Positions 7,144 through 15,355 of a stretch of 41,599 bases of DNA are shown here, in pieces. The notes below the pieces were generated by a model that saw only the letters and a list, made by a program, of their open reading frames with translations, had not been told where the DNA came from and ran no database searches. A program made the position numbers and the translations under genes. Position 1 is the stretch's first letter; every line of letters starts with the position of its first letter. Source of the DNA: Pseudomonadota bacterium (lineage in GTDB: Bacteria; Pseudomonadota; Gammaproteobacteria; Steroidobacterales; Steroidobacteraceae); contig JAJZUT010000026.1 in the NCBI GenBank assembly GCA_021847105.1, forward strand, positions 1 through 41,599, in the 5' to 3' direction.

Positions 7144-8114
7144 GGGGACGCGGCGCGGCGCTGCTGGTGGCGCTCGCCTGTCTAGGCGTATTCGCCGCGC
7201 GGGCCCGTGCCACGGAGCTGTTCGTCTCGAACGAGATTGACGACACGGTGACGGTACTGAATGGTGATACCTACAAGGTAATCGCCACCATCCCGACGGA
7301 CCAGCGGCCGCGCGGCATCGTCGCGACCCCGGACCACCAGTACGTGCTGGTCTGCGACGGGGATTCGGGCAACATCGATGTCATCGACACCCGGACGCTG
7401 AAGGTCGTCCGCCGGATCAAGACCGGACCCGATCCGGAGACCCTGGCGATGTCCCCCTCGGGCGACAAGATCTATGTGTCGAACGAGAACAACGCGCTGG
7501 TCACGGTGATCAATTTCGCCACCGGCAAGTGGATCAGGCAGATTCCGGTCGGTATCGAGCCCGAGGGGCTGGCGGTCTCGCACCATGGGCACACCGTGGT
7601 GGTGGTGTCCGAGACCACCAGCATGGCGCACTTCATCGACACCAGCGACTGGAAGGTCGTCGCCAACGTGCTGGTCGACACGCGGCCGAGAATCGCACAG
7701 TTCACCCCGGATCAGCGTCTGTTGTGGGTATCCTCGGAAGTCGGCGGCACGGTGTCGGTCATCAATCCGCGCACCCATCGTATCGTGCACATCATCAACT
7801 TCCATATTCCCGGCGTCGATCGAGAATACATCGGACCGGTGGGCGTGCGCTTCACGCCCGACGGCCGCACGGCCTTCGTCGCGCTAGGGCGCGCCAATCG
7901 GGTCGCGGTCATCAACGCCAAGACGTACAAGGTGGAGAAGTACATCCTGGTCGGCCAGAGGCCCTGGCAGATCAGTTTCAGCCCGCACCGGCGGCGGCTG
8001 TTTGTGGTCAATGGCCTCACCAACGACGTGACGATCATCGACGTGTCGTCACGGCAGGCGGTGAAATCGGTGCCGGTGGGCCGTCTGCCCTGGGGCATCG
8101 CGGTCGTACCCTGA
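7128..8114 (+). CDS. Periplasmic YVTN-type beta-propeller of the PQQ/lanthanide ABC system (PedA2-like)
   Basis: 328 residues with a signal peptide (ALLVALACLGVFAARARA) followed by about seven 40-residue repeats of the YVTN/cytochrome-D1-like propeller type: ELFVSNEIDDTVTVLNGDTY, YVLVCDGDSGNIDVIDTRTL, KIYVSNENNALVTVINFATG and so on to RLFVVNGLTNDVTIIDVSSR. There is no CxxCH, so it binds no c-type haem. It is the propeller subunit typically encoded with the PQQ-dehydrogenase-associated ABC transporter, probably helping substrate capture or protein contact in the periplasm; its exact role is unknown. It overlaps the binding-protein gene by 16 bases and is followed by the SsuABC-like genes instead of the expected ATPase. 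Confidence 0.8.
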   Translation: MQSALRGRGAALLVALACLGVFAARARATELFVSNEIDDTVTVLNGDTYKVIATIPTDQRPRGIVATPDHQYVLVCDGDSGNIDVIDTRTLKVVRRIKTGPDPETLAMSPSGDKIYVSNENNALVTVINFATGKWIRQIPVGIEPEGLAVSHHGHTVVVVSETTSMAHFIDTSDWKVVANVLVDTRPRIAQFTPDQRLLWVSSEVGGTVSVINPRTHRIVHIINFHIPGVDREYIGPVGVRFTPDGRTAFVALGRANRVAVINAKTYKVEKYILVGQRPWQISFSPHRRRLFVVNGLTNDVTIIDVSSRQAVKSVPVGRLPWGIAVVP

Positions 8115-8180
8115 GGGAACGAGAGAGCCCCGAGCAGTGCTGGAGGCATCGCTTCGCGTGCGGCACGGTTACCGAGGCAG

Positions 8181-9197
8181 ATGCTGGAGAGACGCAGGGT
8201 CCACAGGAGAATGCGCTCGGTGAGGTGCTTGCGCCGGACTGTTGCGACGATGCTGCTGCTGATCGCTGCCGCGCCGGCGTTCGCGCGTGCACAGCCCACG
8301 GTGAGCATCGCGGTGCTGAAATTCGGCACGGTCAACTGGGTGCTCGATGTCATCCGCCATCACCACCTCGATGAGGCAAATGGCATTCGTATCGAGGCAT
8401 TGCCGCTCGCCACGACGCAGGCGACGCTGGTCGCGCTGCAGGCCGGGCGTGTCGACTGCGCGGTATCGGACTGGCTGTGGGTCTCTCGCCAACGTGCCAC
8501 CGGGGCGCACTGGACGTTCTTTCCGTTCTCGACCGACCTCGGCGCGCTGATCGGCGCACGCGGCACGGCGATCCACAGCCTCGCCGATTTGCGCCACCGC
8601 CGCCTCGGGGTGGCCGGCGGTCCGCTGGATAAGAGCTGGGTGCTGTTGCAGGCGCTCGCTCGCGAGCAGCACATCGATCTTGCGCGCGAGGCCGAACTGT
8701 CGTTCGGCGCACCGCCGCTGCTCAATCAGGAACTGCTCGCCGGTCGACTCGATGCGGTGCTGACGTTCTGGAATTTCGCGGCCCGGCTCGAGAGCCGCGG
8801 TCTGCCGGTGGTGCTGCCGATGAGCGGTGCGCTGCATCAGCTCGGCTTCAAGGCGCCGATTGCGCTGGTCGGCTACGTCGTCTCCAGCCGCTGGGCCCGG
8901 GCTCATCCGCGTGCGCTCGCCGGGTTCGTCCGGGCCACGCGCGAGGCGGATGCCATTCTCGCCACGTCGAACGCGGAGTGGCGGTGGCTCGGCCGGCGCA
9001 CCGGGGCGCGCAGTCCGGCCGAGCTCAGGGCGCTGCGTGAGGGCTTTCGCGCGGGCATCCCGGCGCACTGGGGTCCGGCGCAGCAGCGTGAGGCCAAGGC
9101 GCTGTATGCGCTGTTCGCCCGGGTCGGCGGCCGCAAGCTGGTCGGCGCCAGCCCGACGTTACAGCCCGGTACATTTCTCGCCACGGTGCGTTACTGA
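8181..9197 (+). CDS. SsuA/NMT1-type ABC substrate-binding protein
   Basis: 338 residues with a basic N-terminus, then MLLLIAAAPAFARA as a signal peptide. The mature part is a type-2 binding protein of the SsuA/TauA/ThiY kind: SIAVLKFGTVNWVLDVIRHH, the helix ATTQATLVALQAGRVDCAVS, SLADLRHRRLGVAGG and NQELLAGRLDAVLTFWNFAA. Such proteins collect sulfonates, nitrate, thiamine precursors or other small organic ligands. The ligand here is unknown. The stop touches the permease start (TGAATG), so it forms a complete importer with the next two genes. ATG 8181 and ATG 8211 are both possible; AGGAGA is immediately before 8211, too close to serve it, so 8181 is preferred. Confidence 0.78.
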   Translation: MLERRRVHRRMRSVRCLRRTVATMLLLIAAAPAFARAQPTVSIAVLKFGTVNWVLDVIRHHHLDEANGIRIEALPLATTQATLVALQAGRVDCAVSDWLWVSRQRATGAHWTFFPFSTDLGALIGARGTAIHSLADLRHRRLGVAGGPLDKSWVLLQALAREQHIDLAREAELSFGAPPLLNQELLAGRLDAVLTFWNFAARLESRGLPVVLPMSGALHQLGFKAPIALVGYVVSSRWARAHPRALAGFVRATREADAILATSNAEWRWLGRRTGARSPAELRALREGFRAGIPAHWGPAQQREAKALYALFARVGGRKLVGASPTLQPGTFLATVRY

Positions 9198-9983
9198 ATG
9201 AGTGCGAGCCCCACCGCCGAGCGCGCCTCGTCCTGGCTGGTGAGTTCCTCCCTCGCGCAGCGCATCGCTTCGGTGGCGCTGTTCATCCTGGTGTGGCAAG
9301 TCACCGCTGAGGTGCTTCACAGCCGGCTGCTGCCCACGGCGACGGCCGTGTTCGTCGCCATGGTGCACATGTGCGCCGATGGCTCGTTGCCGTTCAATCT
9401 CGGTATCACGCTGGCGCGCGTTGCCGCAGCGTTCTTCGTGGCCATGATCGTGGGCATGGCGATCGGCATCGTGATGGGCCGCTCGCGCACCATCGACGTG
9501 CTGTTCGACAGTTGGCTCGTCCTGCTGCTGAACCTACCGGCGCTGGTGATCATCGTGCTCGCCTACGTCTGGTTCGGACTGACCGAAGCGGCGGCGATCG
9601 GTGCGGTGGCCGTCAACAAGATTCCGGCGGTCGCGGTGACGCTGCGCGAGGGCGCGCGCGCCCTCGACCGCAGCTACGCCGACATGGCGCAGAGTTTCCA
9701 GATGGGCCGCTGGCGCACGTTGCGGCACGTCATCCTGCCGCAGCTGTATCCGTACATCTTTGCCGCCGCCCGCTCAGGGCTGGCGCTGGTGTGGAAGATC
9801 GTGCTCATCGTCGAGCTCCTCGGGCGCAGCAACGGCGTCGGTTTCGAGATTCAGCTGTACTTCCAGCAGTTCGACGTGACGCGCATCCTCGCGTATACCA
9901 TCGCCTTTGTGGCGGTGATCCAGTTGATCGAATGGGCGCTCTTCCAACCGCTCGAGCGGCGGGCCGCGCGATGGCGTCCGTGA
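9198..9983 (+). CDS. SsuC-type ABC transporter permease
   Basis: 261 residues, the normal length for BPD-type permeases of the sulfonate/nitrate/taurine family. About six hydrophobic segments are visible (for example IASVALFILVWQVTAEVL, VAAAFFVAMIVGMAIGIVMG, LVLLLNLPALVIIVLAYVWF and ILAYTIAFVAVIQLIEWALF). The EAA loop that contacts the ATPase is present near residues 154-190: YADMAQSFQMGRWRTLRHVI then LPQLYPYIFAAARSG. The start codon follows the binding protein stop directly, and its last 13 bases overlap the ATPase gene. Role: inner-membrane channel of the importer inserted in the xox/lanthanide operon. Confidence 0.82.
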   Translation: MSASPTAERASSWLVSSSLAQRIASVALFILVWQVTAEVLHSRLLPTATAVFVAMVHMCADGSLPFNLGITLARVAAAFFVAMIVGMAIGIVMGRSRTIDVLFDSWLVLLLNLPALVIIVLAYVWFGLTEAAAIGAVAVNKIPAVAVTLREGARALDRSYADMAQSFQMGRWRTLRHVILPQLYPYIFAAARSGLALVWKIVLIVELLGRSNGVGFEIQLYFQQFDVTRILAYTIAFVAVIQLIEWALFQPLERRAARWRP

Positions 9984-10783
9984 CGCCGGCACTGGTTGCC
10001 GAAATCCGCGAGAAGCGCTATCAGCGCTCGCGCGGGGCGCACGCGCACGTGGCACTCGAGGGGCTCTCGCTGCGCATCGAGCCGCGCGAGATCGTGGCTC
10101 TGGTCGGCCCCTCGGGCTGCGGCAAGACGACGTTTCTTAACATCGTCGCCGGCCTCGACCGGGAATTCAACGGCGAAGTGCGGCTTGCGCCGCGCGCCGA
10201 CGGTGCGCCCGCCCGGGTCGGTTATGTCTTTCAGGAGCCGCGACTGCTTCCCTGGCGCACCGTCTACGAGAATCTCGCGCTGGTGCTGCCGCCGCAGCGC
10301 GCCGAGCCGATCGTCACGGACATGCTGAAGGCGGTGGGGCTCGCCGAGGCGCGCGAGCTGTATCCGGCGCAGTTGTCGGTGGGCATGAGCCGGCGCGTCG
10401 CCATCGCGCGAGCCTTCGCCATCGAGCCCGATCTGCTGTTGATGGACGAACCGTTCGTGTCGCTTGATCATGACACCGTGGAGCAGTTGCGCGAACTGCT
10501 GCTCGGCCTGTGGCAGGTGCGGCCCACCACAGTGCTGTTCGTTACACACGACCTGCGCGAGGCGTTGATGCTCGCCGACCGTCTGGTGCTGCTGTCGGCG
10601 CCGCCAGCGCACGTCGTGGGACAGGTGCCGGTGAGTCTTGCGCGCGAGCGTCGCCACAGCGGCGCCGAAATCGAGCTGCTGCGCGCTGACGTGCTGCGTC
10701 AGCATCGCGAGCTGATTGGCTCTGCCGGGGCGATGTCATCGTCGCCGCGTGCCGAGCCGGCAGCGGTGCGCGAGGGCAGATGA
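9971..10783 (+). CDS. SsuB-type ABC transporter ATPase
   Basis: 270 residues. Walker A is GPSGCGKTT (near residue 45), the Q-loop VFQEPRLLPW, Walker B LLLMDEPFVSLD and switch histidine FVTHDLREAL. The signature motif is unusual: LSVGMSRRVAIARA in place of LSGGQ/LSGGM, with the first Gly changed to Val. The order binding protein-permease-ATPase with touching or overlapping ends marks a single importer unit. The C-terminal extension after about residue 245 is polar, without a recognised domain. The gene belongs to the sulfonate/nitrate/taurine importer ATPases; substrate unknown. Confidence 0.82.
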   Translation: MASVTPALVAEIREKRYQRSRGAHAHVALEGLSLRIEPREIVALVGPSGCGKTTFLNIVAGLDREFNGEVRLAPRADGAPARVGYVFQEPRLLPWRTVYENLALVLPPQRAEPIVTDMLKAVGLAEARELYPAQLSVGMSRRVAIARAFAIEPDLLLMDEPFVSLDHDTVEQLRELLLGLWQVRPTTVLFVTHDLREALMLADRLVLLSAPPAHVVGQVPVSLARERRHSGAEIELLRADVLRQHRELIGSAGAMSSSPRAEPAAVREGR

Positions 10784-11027
10784 CCGACGCTCTCGATGGC
10801 GAGAGGCAGACGCGCATGCAACTGCGCGCGCCGCGGCGCGAGGGCGAGGGCGAGGCAGGCTGTACAAGATCGGACATTGTGGCATATTGCTCGCGGCTGC
10901 CGAGTGCGGTCGTGGAGGGGATATCGACCGACCGTAGGACGACCGTGCCGACCCGAGGCGTGCGTCACGGTCCGGGTGTGGTCCGATCAGACGCCAATCG
11001 GTGTTGGTCATAAGGCGGTGAAGCGCG
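10784..11027 (+). promoter_or_regulatory. 244-base gap inside the transporter block
   Basis: The only sizeable gap in the transporter block. A small hairpin, CTCTCG (10790-10795) with CGAGAG (10800-10805), lies just after the SsuB-like stop. The AT-richer stretch TGTACAAGATCGGACATTG to GCATATTGC (about 10860-10890) could hold a promoter for the ATPase-permease pair. A 77-codon frame starting at 10780 as ATGA looks non-coding. Confidence 0.35.
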
Positions 11028-11819
11028 ATGTTGGACGTCAAAGCAGACGCAGCCAGCCGACAGGCGGTCGGCTCTCCGGACGGGGAGGCGCAGCCGCTGG
11101 TCGTTGAGGGCCTCAGCCATACCTTCGGTGAGCGACACGCGCTGCGCAATGTCTCGTTCCAGGTCAATCGCGGCGAGCGCACGATGCTGCTCGGCTTGAA
11201 CGGCGCGGGCAAGACCACGCTGTTCTCGCTGATCACCCGCCTGTACAACCATCGCAGCGGCTCGATCCGCATCTTCGGCTGGGAGATCAAGCACAAGCCC
11301 TCCGAGGCGCTGGCCCGCCTCGGGGTGGTGTTCCAGCTGCCGACGCTCGATCTGGAGCTGTCGGTGGCGCAGAACCTGTACTACCACGCCGCGCTGCACG
11401 GCCTGCCGCGTAGCGAAGCAGGGGCGCGTCTGCGCCGTGAGATCGAGCGCGTCGGACTGACGGATCGGCTGCGCGAGCATGCCCGTACGCTGAGCGGCGG
11501 CCAACGCCGCCGAGTGGAGATTGCGCGCGCCTTGATCCATCGGCCGAAGCTGCTGTTGCTCGATGAGCCGACGGTGGGACTGGATGTCGCGAGCCGTCAG
11601 TTTCTGCTCGATCATGTGCGCATGCTGGCCCGCGAAGAAGGGCTTGCCGTGCTGTGGGCGACTCACCTGATCGACGAGGTGGATGCCGATGCGCGGGTGA
11701 TCGTGTTGCATCAGGGGCGCATTCTGGCTGAGGGCCCGGTACCGGAGGTGATCCGGCGTGCCAACGCGACCTCGATGCGTGAGGCCTTCGACAATCTGAT
11801 CGGTGAGCGCAGCGAATGA
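11028..11819 (+). CDS. ATPase of the PQQ/lanthanide-associated ABC transporter (PedB/LutE-like)
   Basis: 263 residues. Walker A GLNGAGKTT, Q-loop VFQLPTLDLELSVAQNL, signature LSGGQRRRVEIARAL, Walker B LLLLDEPTVGLD and switch WATHLIDEVD are all intact. The FQLPTLDLELSVAQNLYYHA stretch is of the DrrA/NodI (ABC-2) type, and matches the ATPase normally partnered with PQQ-dependent alcohol dehydrogenases. It overlaps the permease by four bases (ATGA). Its natural partners, the binding protein and propeller, are 2.9 kb upstream, separated by the SsuABC-like importer. Likely role: energising transport connected with XoxF, probably lanthanide-related by analogy with ped and lut clusters. Confidence 0.82.
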   Translation: MLDVKADAASRQAVGSPDGEAQPLVVEGLSHTFGERHALRNVSFQVNRGERTMLLGLNGAGKTTLFSLITRLYNHRSGSIRIFGWEIKHKPSEALARLGVVFQLPTLDLELSVAQNLYYHAALHGLPRSEAGARLRREIERVGLTDRLREHARTLSGGQRRRVEIARALIHRPKLLLLDEPTVGLDVASRQFLLDHVRMLAREEGLAVLWATHLIDEVDADARVIVLHQGRILAEGPVPEVIRRANATSMREAFDNLIGERSE

Positions 11820-12622
11820 AACCCGTACATTACTACCGCTGTCTGCGCGGCATCGTGTGGCGCGAGGCGCTGCGCTTCATCAATCAGCGCGGGCGATTCC
11901 TCGCGGCGCTGGTGCGACCGCTGGTGTGGCTGTTGATCTTCGCCACTGGCTTTCGCTTCGTGCTCGGCGTGTCCATCATTCCGCCGTACCAGACCTACAT
12001 TCCCTATCAGGTCTACATCGCACCGGGCCTGCTCGGCATGATCCTGATGTTCCAGGGCATGCAGAGTTCGCTGTCGATGGTGTGGGACCGTGAAACCGGC
12101 AGCATGCGCACCCTGTTGGTCAGTCCGCTGCCGCGCTGGTACCTGCTCACCTCCAAGCTCATCGCGGCGGTGATCGTCTCGGTGCTGCAGGCGTACGTAT
12201 TCCTTGCCATCGGCTACTTTTGGGGCATCCATCCGCCGCACCGCGGTTACTTCACCGTGCTGCCGGCGCTGATTCTCTCCGGCATGATGCTGAGCTCACT
12301 CGGACTGTTCCTCTCCTCGGTGATCCGGCAGCTGGAGAATTTCGCCGGCGTGATGAATTTCGTGATCTTCCCGATGTTCTTTGCCTCCTCGGCGCTGTAT
12401 CCGTTGTGGACGGTACGCCAGGCGAACGAGCGGCTGTACTACGTCTGCAAGGCCAATCCGTTCACCGATGCGGTGGAGCTCATCCGCTTTGCGCTCTACG
12501 GGAAGTTCAACCTCGAGGCATTCGCCGTAGTCGGTGGCGCACTGCTGATCTTCATGACCCTGGCGATCCTGGGCTATGACCCGGGACGCGGTCTCATCGC
12601 CCGTCGCGGCGGCAACGAGTGA
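11816..12622 (+). CDS. ABC-2 permease of the PQQ/lanthanide-associated ABC transporter (PedC/LutF-like)
   Basis: 268 residues with six hydrophobic segments of the ABC-2 (DrrB/NodJ) permease type, including VRPLVWLLIFATGFRFVLGV, GLLGMILMFQGMQSSLSMVW, LIAAVIVSVLQAYVFLAIGY and VMNFVIFPMFFASSALYPLW. The DRETGSMRTLLVSPLPRW stretch after segment 2 is the conserved cytoplasmic loop of the family. It is coupled to its ATPase by an ATGA overlap. ABC-2 permeases usually export, yet this subgroup always travels with periplasmic binding proteins, so the direction of transport is unresolved. It is the last gene of the rightward block; the next gene is convergent, 31 bases away. Confidence 0.82.
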   Translation: MKPVHYYRCLRGIVWREALRFINQRGRFLAALVRPLVWLLIFATGFRFVLGVSIIPPYQTYIPYQVYIAPGLLGMILMFQGMQSSLSMVWDRETGSMRTLLVSPLPRWYLLTSKLIAAVIVSVLQAYVFLAIGYFWGIHPPHRGYFTVLPALILSGMMLSSLGLFLSSVIRQLENFAGVMNFVIFPMFFASSALYPLWTVRQANERLYYVCKANPFTDAVELIRFALYGKFNLEAFAVVGGALLIFMTLAILGYDPGRGLIARRGGNE

Positions 12623-12653
12623 GCCACTCCGATCCGCCCGCGCCGGCGCGCCC

Positions 12654-13523
12654 TTACAGGCGCTTCGGCAGGATCCGATGGAGCGTCCGGGCGATGCCGG
12701 GCACGAGGCGCGGCCGCAGTAGCCGCGCGTCGTAATGGGCCATGCGCCGGTCGTTCTCGGCGAGACAGGTGCCGAGCAACCCGTGCAGCGTGATGGGGGC
12801 GGCGATGTCCTGGTGCGCGGTGAGTGTGAAGTTCTCACTGGACTCGGCCGTCGGGTCGCCTGCGCCGAGGGTACGGGCGGTTTTTACCCGCGAGGCGATC
12901 TGTTTCAGGATGATCCATCCGCAGCGCAAGCGGAACAGCGGGCGCTGCCACCACGGCAACTGCCTGCGCCGCGCCTTGACCCAGTTGACGAAGAACAGGA
13001 TGTGGCGCACCTCTTCCTCCATCACCGGCTCGAACACCGTGACCAGGTCGGCCGGGAAGAATCCCGACTCGCGCGCGAGCGCGAACAGACCGAAGGCGAA
13101 GAAGGAGTCGAAACACTCCCCGAATCCGGCGAAGAGGAAGTCATCCTCCAGGTTGCGCGGGGCGTAGGGCGGGGGATGCTCGATCGGAATGTGGTAGTGC
13201 GCGGTGAGCGCGGCGAGCAGGCGTGCGTGACGCTGCTCCTCGAATCCCTGCAACGCAATCGCGCGGCGCAGCTGCGGATCGCTCTCGAGCGTGGCGGCGG
13301 CGGTCACGGTGTGGGAGGTGACGTTCTCCGTGGACACCGCCTCCTGCCAGAACGGCAAACCGGTGAGGCGCTTCAGTTCCTCGGCCGAGAGGCCCGGCCA
13401 GGGGATGTGCTCGGGGTCGTAGTCAACGTGGGTGTCGAAAAAAAACTGCGCGAGAAGCCGCTTGTGCTCGGGTGATCCTGCGCGCAGCGGTAGGGGGTCA
13501 AGCTCAGCCGGAACCGCTGACAT
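12654..13523 (-). CDS. Ferritin-like di-iron protein at the end of the hopanoid hpnIJKL operon
   Basis: 289 residues. A four-helix di-iron pattern is visible: helix 1 FWQEAVSTEN (E61 or E66), helix 2 FEEQRH (E96-x-x-H99), helix 3 FGECFDSFFAFG (E136) and helix 4 EEEVRH (E171-x-x-H174). Ferritin-like oxygenases and oxidases (AurF, acyl desaturase and rubrerythrin relatives) use this arrangement to activate oxygen. There is no signal peptide. The start ATG (13523) lies inside the end of hpnL, so it is co-translated with hpnI, hpnJ, hpnK and hpnL. A hopanoid-modifying oxygenase or an accessory oxidase is inferred; I know of no assigned function for it. A degenerate iron-storage role is less likely given the single-domain architecture and operon. 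Confidence 0.75.
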   Translation of the reverse strand: MSAVPAELDPLPLRAGSPEHKRLLAQFFFDTHVDYDPEHIPWPGLSAEELKRLTGLPFWQEAVSTENVTSHTVTAAATLESDPQLRRAIALQGFEEQRHARLLAALTAHYHIPIEHPPPYAPRNLEDDFLFAGFGECFDSFFAFGLFALARESGFFPADLVTVFEPVMEEEVRHILFFVNWVKARRRQLPWWQRPLFRLRCGWIILKQIASRVKTARTLGAGDPTAESSENFTLTAHQDIAAPITLHGLLGTCLAENDRRMAHYDARLLRPRLVPGIARTLHRILPKRL

Positions 13524-14481
13524 GGTGCAATTCCCTCTTTCCCTCAGTCCAGTACCAGGATAGCAATGCGGGTGCACTGAAGAGAATTTCCCGCATGCGC
13601 TTGGTGAGCGAGAGCGCGAGCGCGAGATCGGCGTCAATGCCGAGCAAGCCGCCGATGCCGACCAGGGTGGCTTCCTGCACACCGAGCCCCGCCGGGACGA
13701 CGAAGATGAAGTTGCGCGCCGCCTGAGTCAGGCTCTCGAGCACCAGCGCCATTTCGAAACTCACCGCATGGCCGAGCCAGCGCAGCGCGAGCCAGGTCTC
13801 CACCGTACCGGCGAGCAGACCGGCCAGCTGCCAGAGCATGGTGCGCACCCAGCGCGTCCAGTCGGCGATCAACGTGCGCAGCGCGGCATCGAGCGCGCTC
13901 CACTTGCCGTTGAGCAGCCGCAACGTCTGCTCCCCGAGCATCTTCACCGCCACCTTCTCCAGGCGCTCGAACACCGAGCCGTAGTGCAGCAGCGCGGCGG
14001 CCAGCACGAACAGCGGCAGACTGGCGGCCAATCCGATCAGGACATCACTGGCGGAGCGCACCATGCCGATGAGGCTGAGCAGGCAGGTGCCCCCGATCAG
14101 TACGAACAGGTACTGACTGAACAGCGTGAACAATAACTCCGCGGTGACGCTGGCCGCGGCCCATACCCCATCGACGCCGCCGGCGGCGAGCAGGCGGATG
14201 CCGACCAGCTCTCCGCCGATGTTGGCGACCGGCAGCAGCCGGTTGACCGCCTCGCGAACCGTGGCGATCCAGAACAGGCGCGCGACGCTGACCCGCTGCT
14301 CGAGCAGCGCCTGCCAGCCGCGCGAGTCGAGCAGAATCGGCAGTGCGTGCAGGGGCACGAGCCACAGCAGAATCCAGCCGGCCCGCTCGATGGGCGTGAG
14401 GATGGCCGCGCCCTCGCGTGCGAGTAGCGCCACCAGTAGCGCCAGCCCGGCAATGAGCGCAATCCGGACCGTGAGTCTCAT
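13504..14481 (-). CDS. hpnL: HpnL, hopanoid-associated membrane protein of the LPG-synthase TM family
   Basis: 325 residues with about eight hydrophobic segments (starting MRLTVRIALIAGLALLVALL). REAVNRLLPVANIGGELVGI and FIFVVPAGLGVQEATLVGIG are the paired membrane motifs of the family related to the flippase part of lysylphosphatidylglycerol synthase. HpnL is regularly encoded next to hpnI-hpnK in hopanoid clusters; its biochemical role is not settled, with lipid flipping or transport proposed. Its start overlaps the hpnK stop by four bases, and its end overlaps the di-iron gene by 20 bases. Confidence 0.85.
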   Translation of the reverse strand: MRLTVRIALIAGLALLVALLAREGAAILTPIERAGWILLWLVPLHALPILLDSRGWQALLEQRVSVARLFWIATVREAVNRLLPVANIGGELVGIRLLAAGGVDGVWAAASVTAELLFTLFSQYLFVLIGGTCLLSLIGMVRSASDVLIGLAASLPLFVLAAALLHYGSVFERLEKVAVKMLGEQTLRLLNGKWSALDAALRTLIADWTRWVRTMLWQLAGLLAGTVETWLALRWLGHAVSFEMALVLESLTQAARNFIFVVPAGLGVQEATLVGIGGLLGIDADLALALSLTKRMREILFSAPALLSWYWTEGKRELHHVSGSG

Positions 14482-15347
14482 GCAGCCGGATGGGTGTGCG
14501 CGAGCGCGGCACGCTCGGCGGTGAGCGAGCGAAACCCTCCGGTACGGGCACTCGAGGCGCGCACGGCCGCGCGCACCCGCGCACTGAGCAGCGCATCGAG
14601 CTCGTCACGGTGGCGGTAGCTGGCCATCGCGGGAGTGAGCGCATTGCGGGTTGCCGGGTGCAGGTAGATCTCGGTGAGTCCCTCAGGCAGACGCGCCAGG
14701 ATCTCGAGCAGGCGCGACTCATCCATGGCGCCCGTCGCCGAGAGGCCGAAGACCTGATCGTTGCTCGCGATACCGGCCGCGCGCAGCCGCAGCCGCAGCA
14801 GCGCGAGCCAGGGAGTGAGCAGTGCGCCGCCGAGTGCGGCGGCACCGCGCGGCGCCGCCCACCGCGGCTCGCGCGGCCAGCGGATCGGCGGGCGGCCGTA
14901 CTCGGCGCCGATCGCGAGCAGCATCGAGAGCACCGTCGGGTGCAGGTGAAAGTGCTTGTGGGCGTTCACGTGATCGAGTGGTAGACCGGTCGCAGCAAAG
15001 GCCGCGAACTGCGCGCGAATCTCCGCCTCGAGCTGCCGGCGGACCCGCGGCAGGCAGAAAAAGCGCACCCCGTCGCGCGCCATCCGGTCGGCAAAGCGCC
15101 CCGTATCATCCACCAGAGCCGGTATCCGCCGCGGCGGCAGCACGGCCGGACCGTCGGCGAGCACCACGTGCAGGCCTACGGCGAGCTGCGGCAGGGTCCG
15201 CGCGCGGCGCACCGCATCCTCGCACGCCTCGGCCCCGACCATCAGGCTCGCGCAGGTCAGTACGCCAGCCCGATGGGCCTGCTCAATGGCTTCGTTGACC
15301 GCCTCGTGCAGGCCGAAATCATCGGCGGTAACGATCAGCGCCTTCAA
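14478..15347 (-). CDS. hpnK: HpnK, YdjC-type deacetylase acting on N-acetylglucosaminyl hopanoid
   Basis: 289 residues. The YdjC/ChbG deacetylase fold is clear: VTADDFGLHEAVNEAIEQAH at the start carries the metal-binding Asp pair, LAVGLHVVLADGP the first histidine and LDHVNAHKHFHLHPTV the second His cluster. In hopanoid makers HpnK removes acetyl from N-acetylglucosaminyl-bacteriohopanetetrol, the HpnI product, to give glucosaminyl hopanoid. It lies eight bases after hpnJ and overlaps hpnL. No signal peptide; cytoplasmic or at the inner face of the membrane. Confidence 0.88.
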   Translation of the reverse strand: MKALIVTADDFGLHEAVNEAIEQAHRAGVLTCASLMVGAEACEDAVRRARTLPQLAVGLHVVLADGPAVLPPRRIPALVDDTGRFADRMARDGVRFFCLPRVRRQLEAEIRAQFAAFAATGLPLDHVNAHKHFHLHPTVLSMLLAIGAEYGRPPIRWPREPRWAAPRGAAALGGALLTPWLALLRLRLRAAGIASNDQVFGLSATGAMDESRLLEILARLPEGLTEIYLHPATRNALTPAMASYRHRDELDALLSARVRAAVRASSARTGGFRSLTAERAALAHTHPAA

Positions 15348-15355
15348 CGGCCGGC

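Noticed and set aside
10780..11013. 77-codon frame starting in an ATGA overlap with the SsuB-like gene
   Set aside because: The overlap is suggestive but the product is low-complexity and Arg-rich, codon use decays after 30 codons and no ribosome site is clear.
11816..12622. Reading the ATPase-permease pair as a drug or polysaccharide exporter
   Set aside because: The ABC-2 type would allow it, but the company of xoxF, xoxG, the type-1 binding protein and the propeller matches the PQQ-associated system better.
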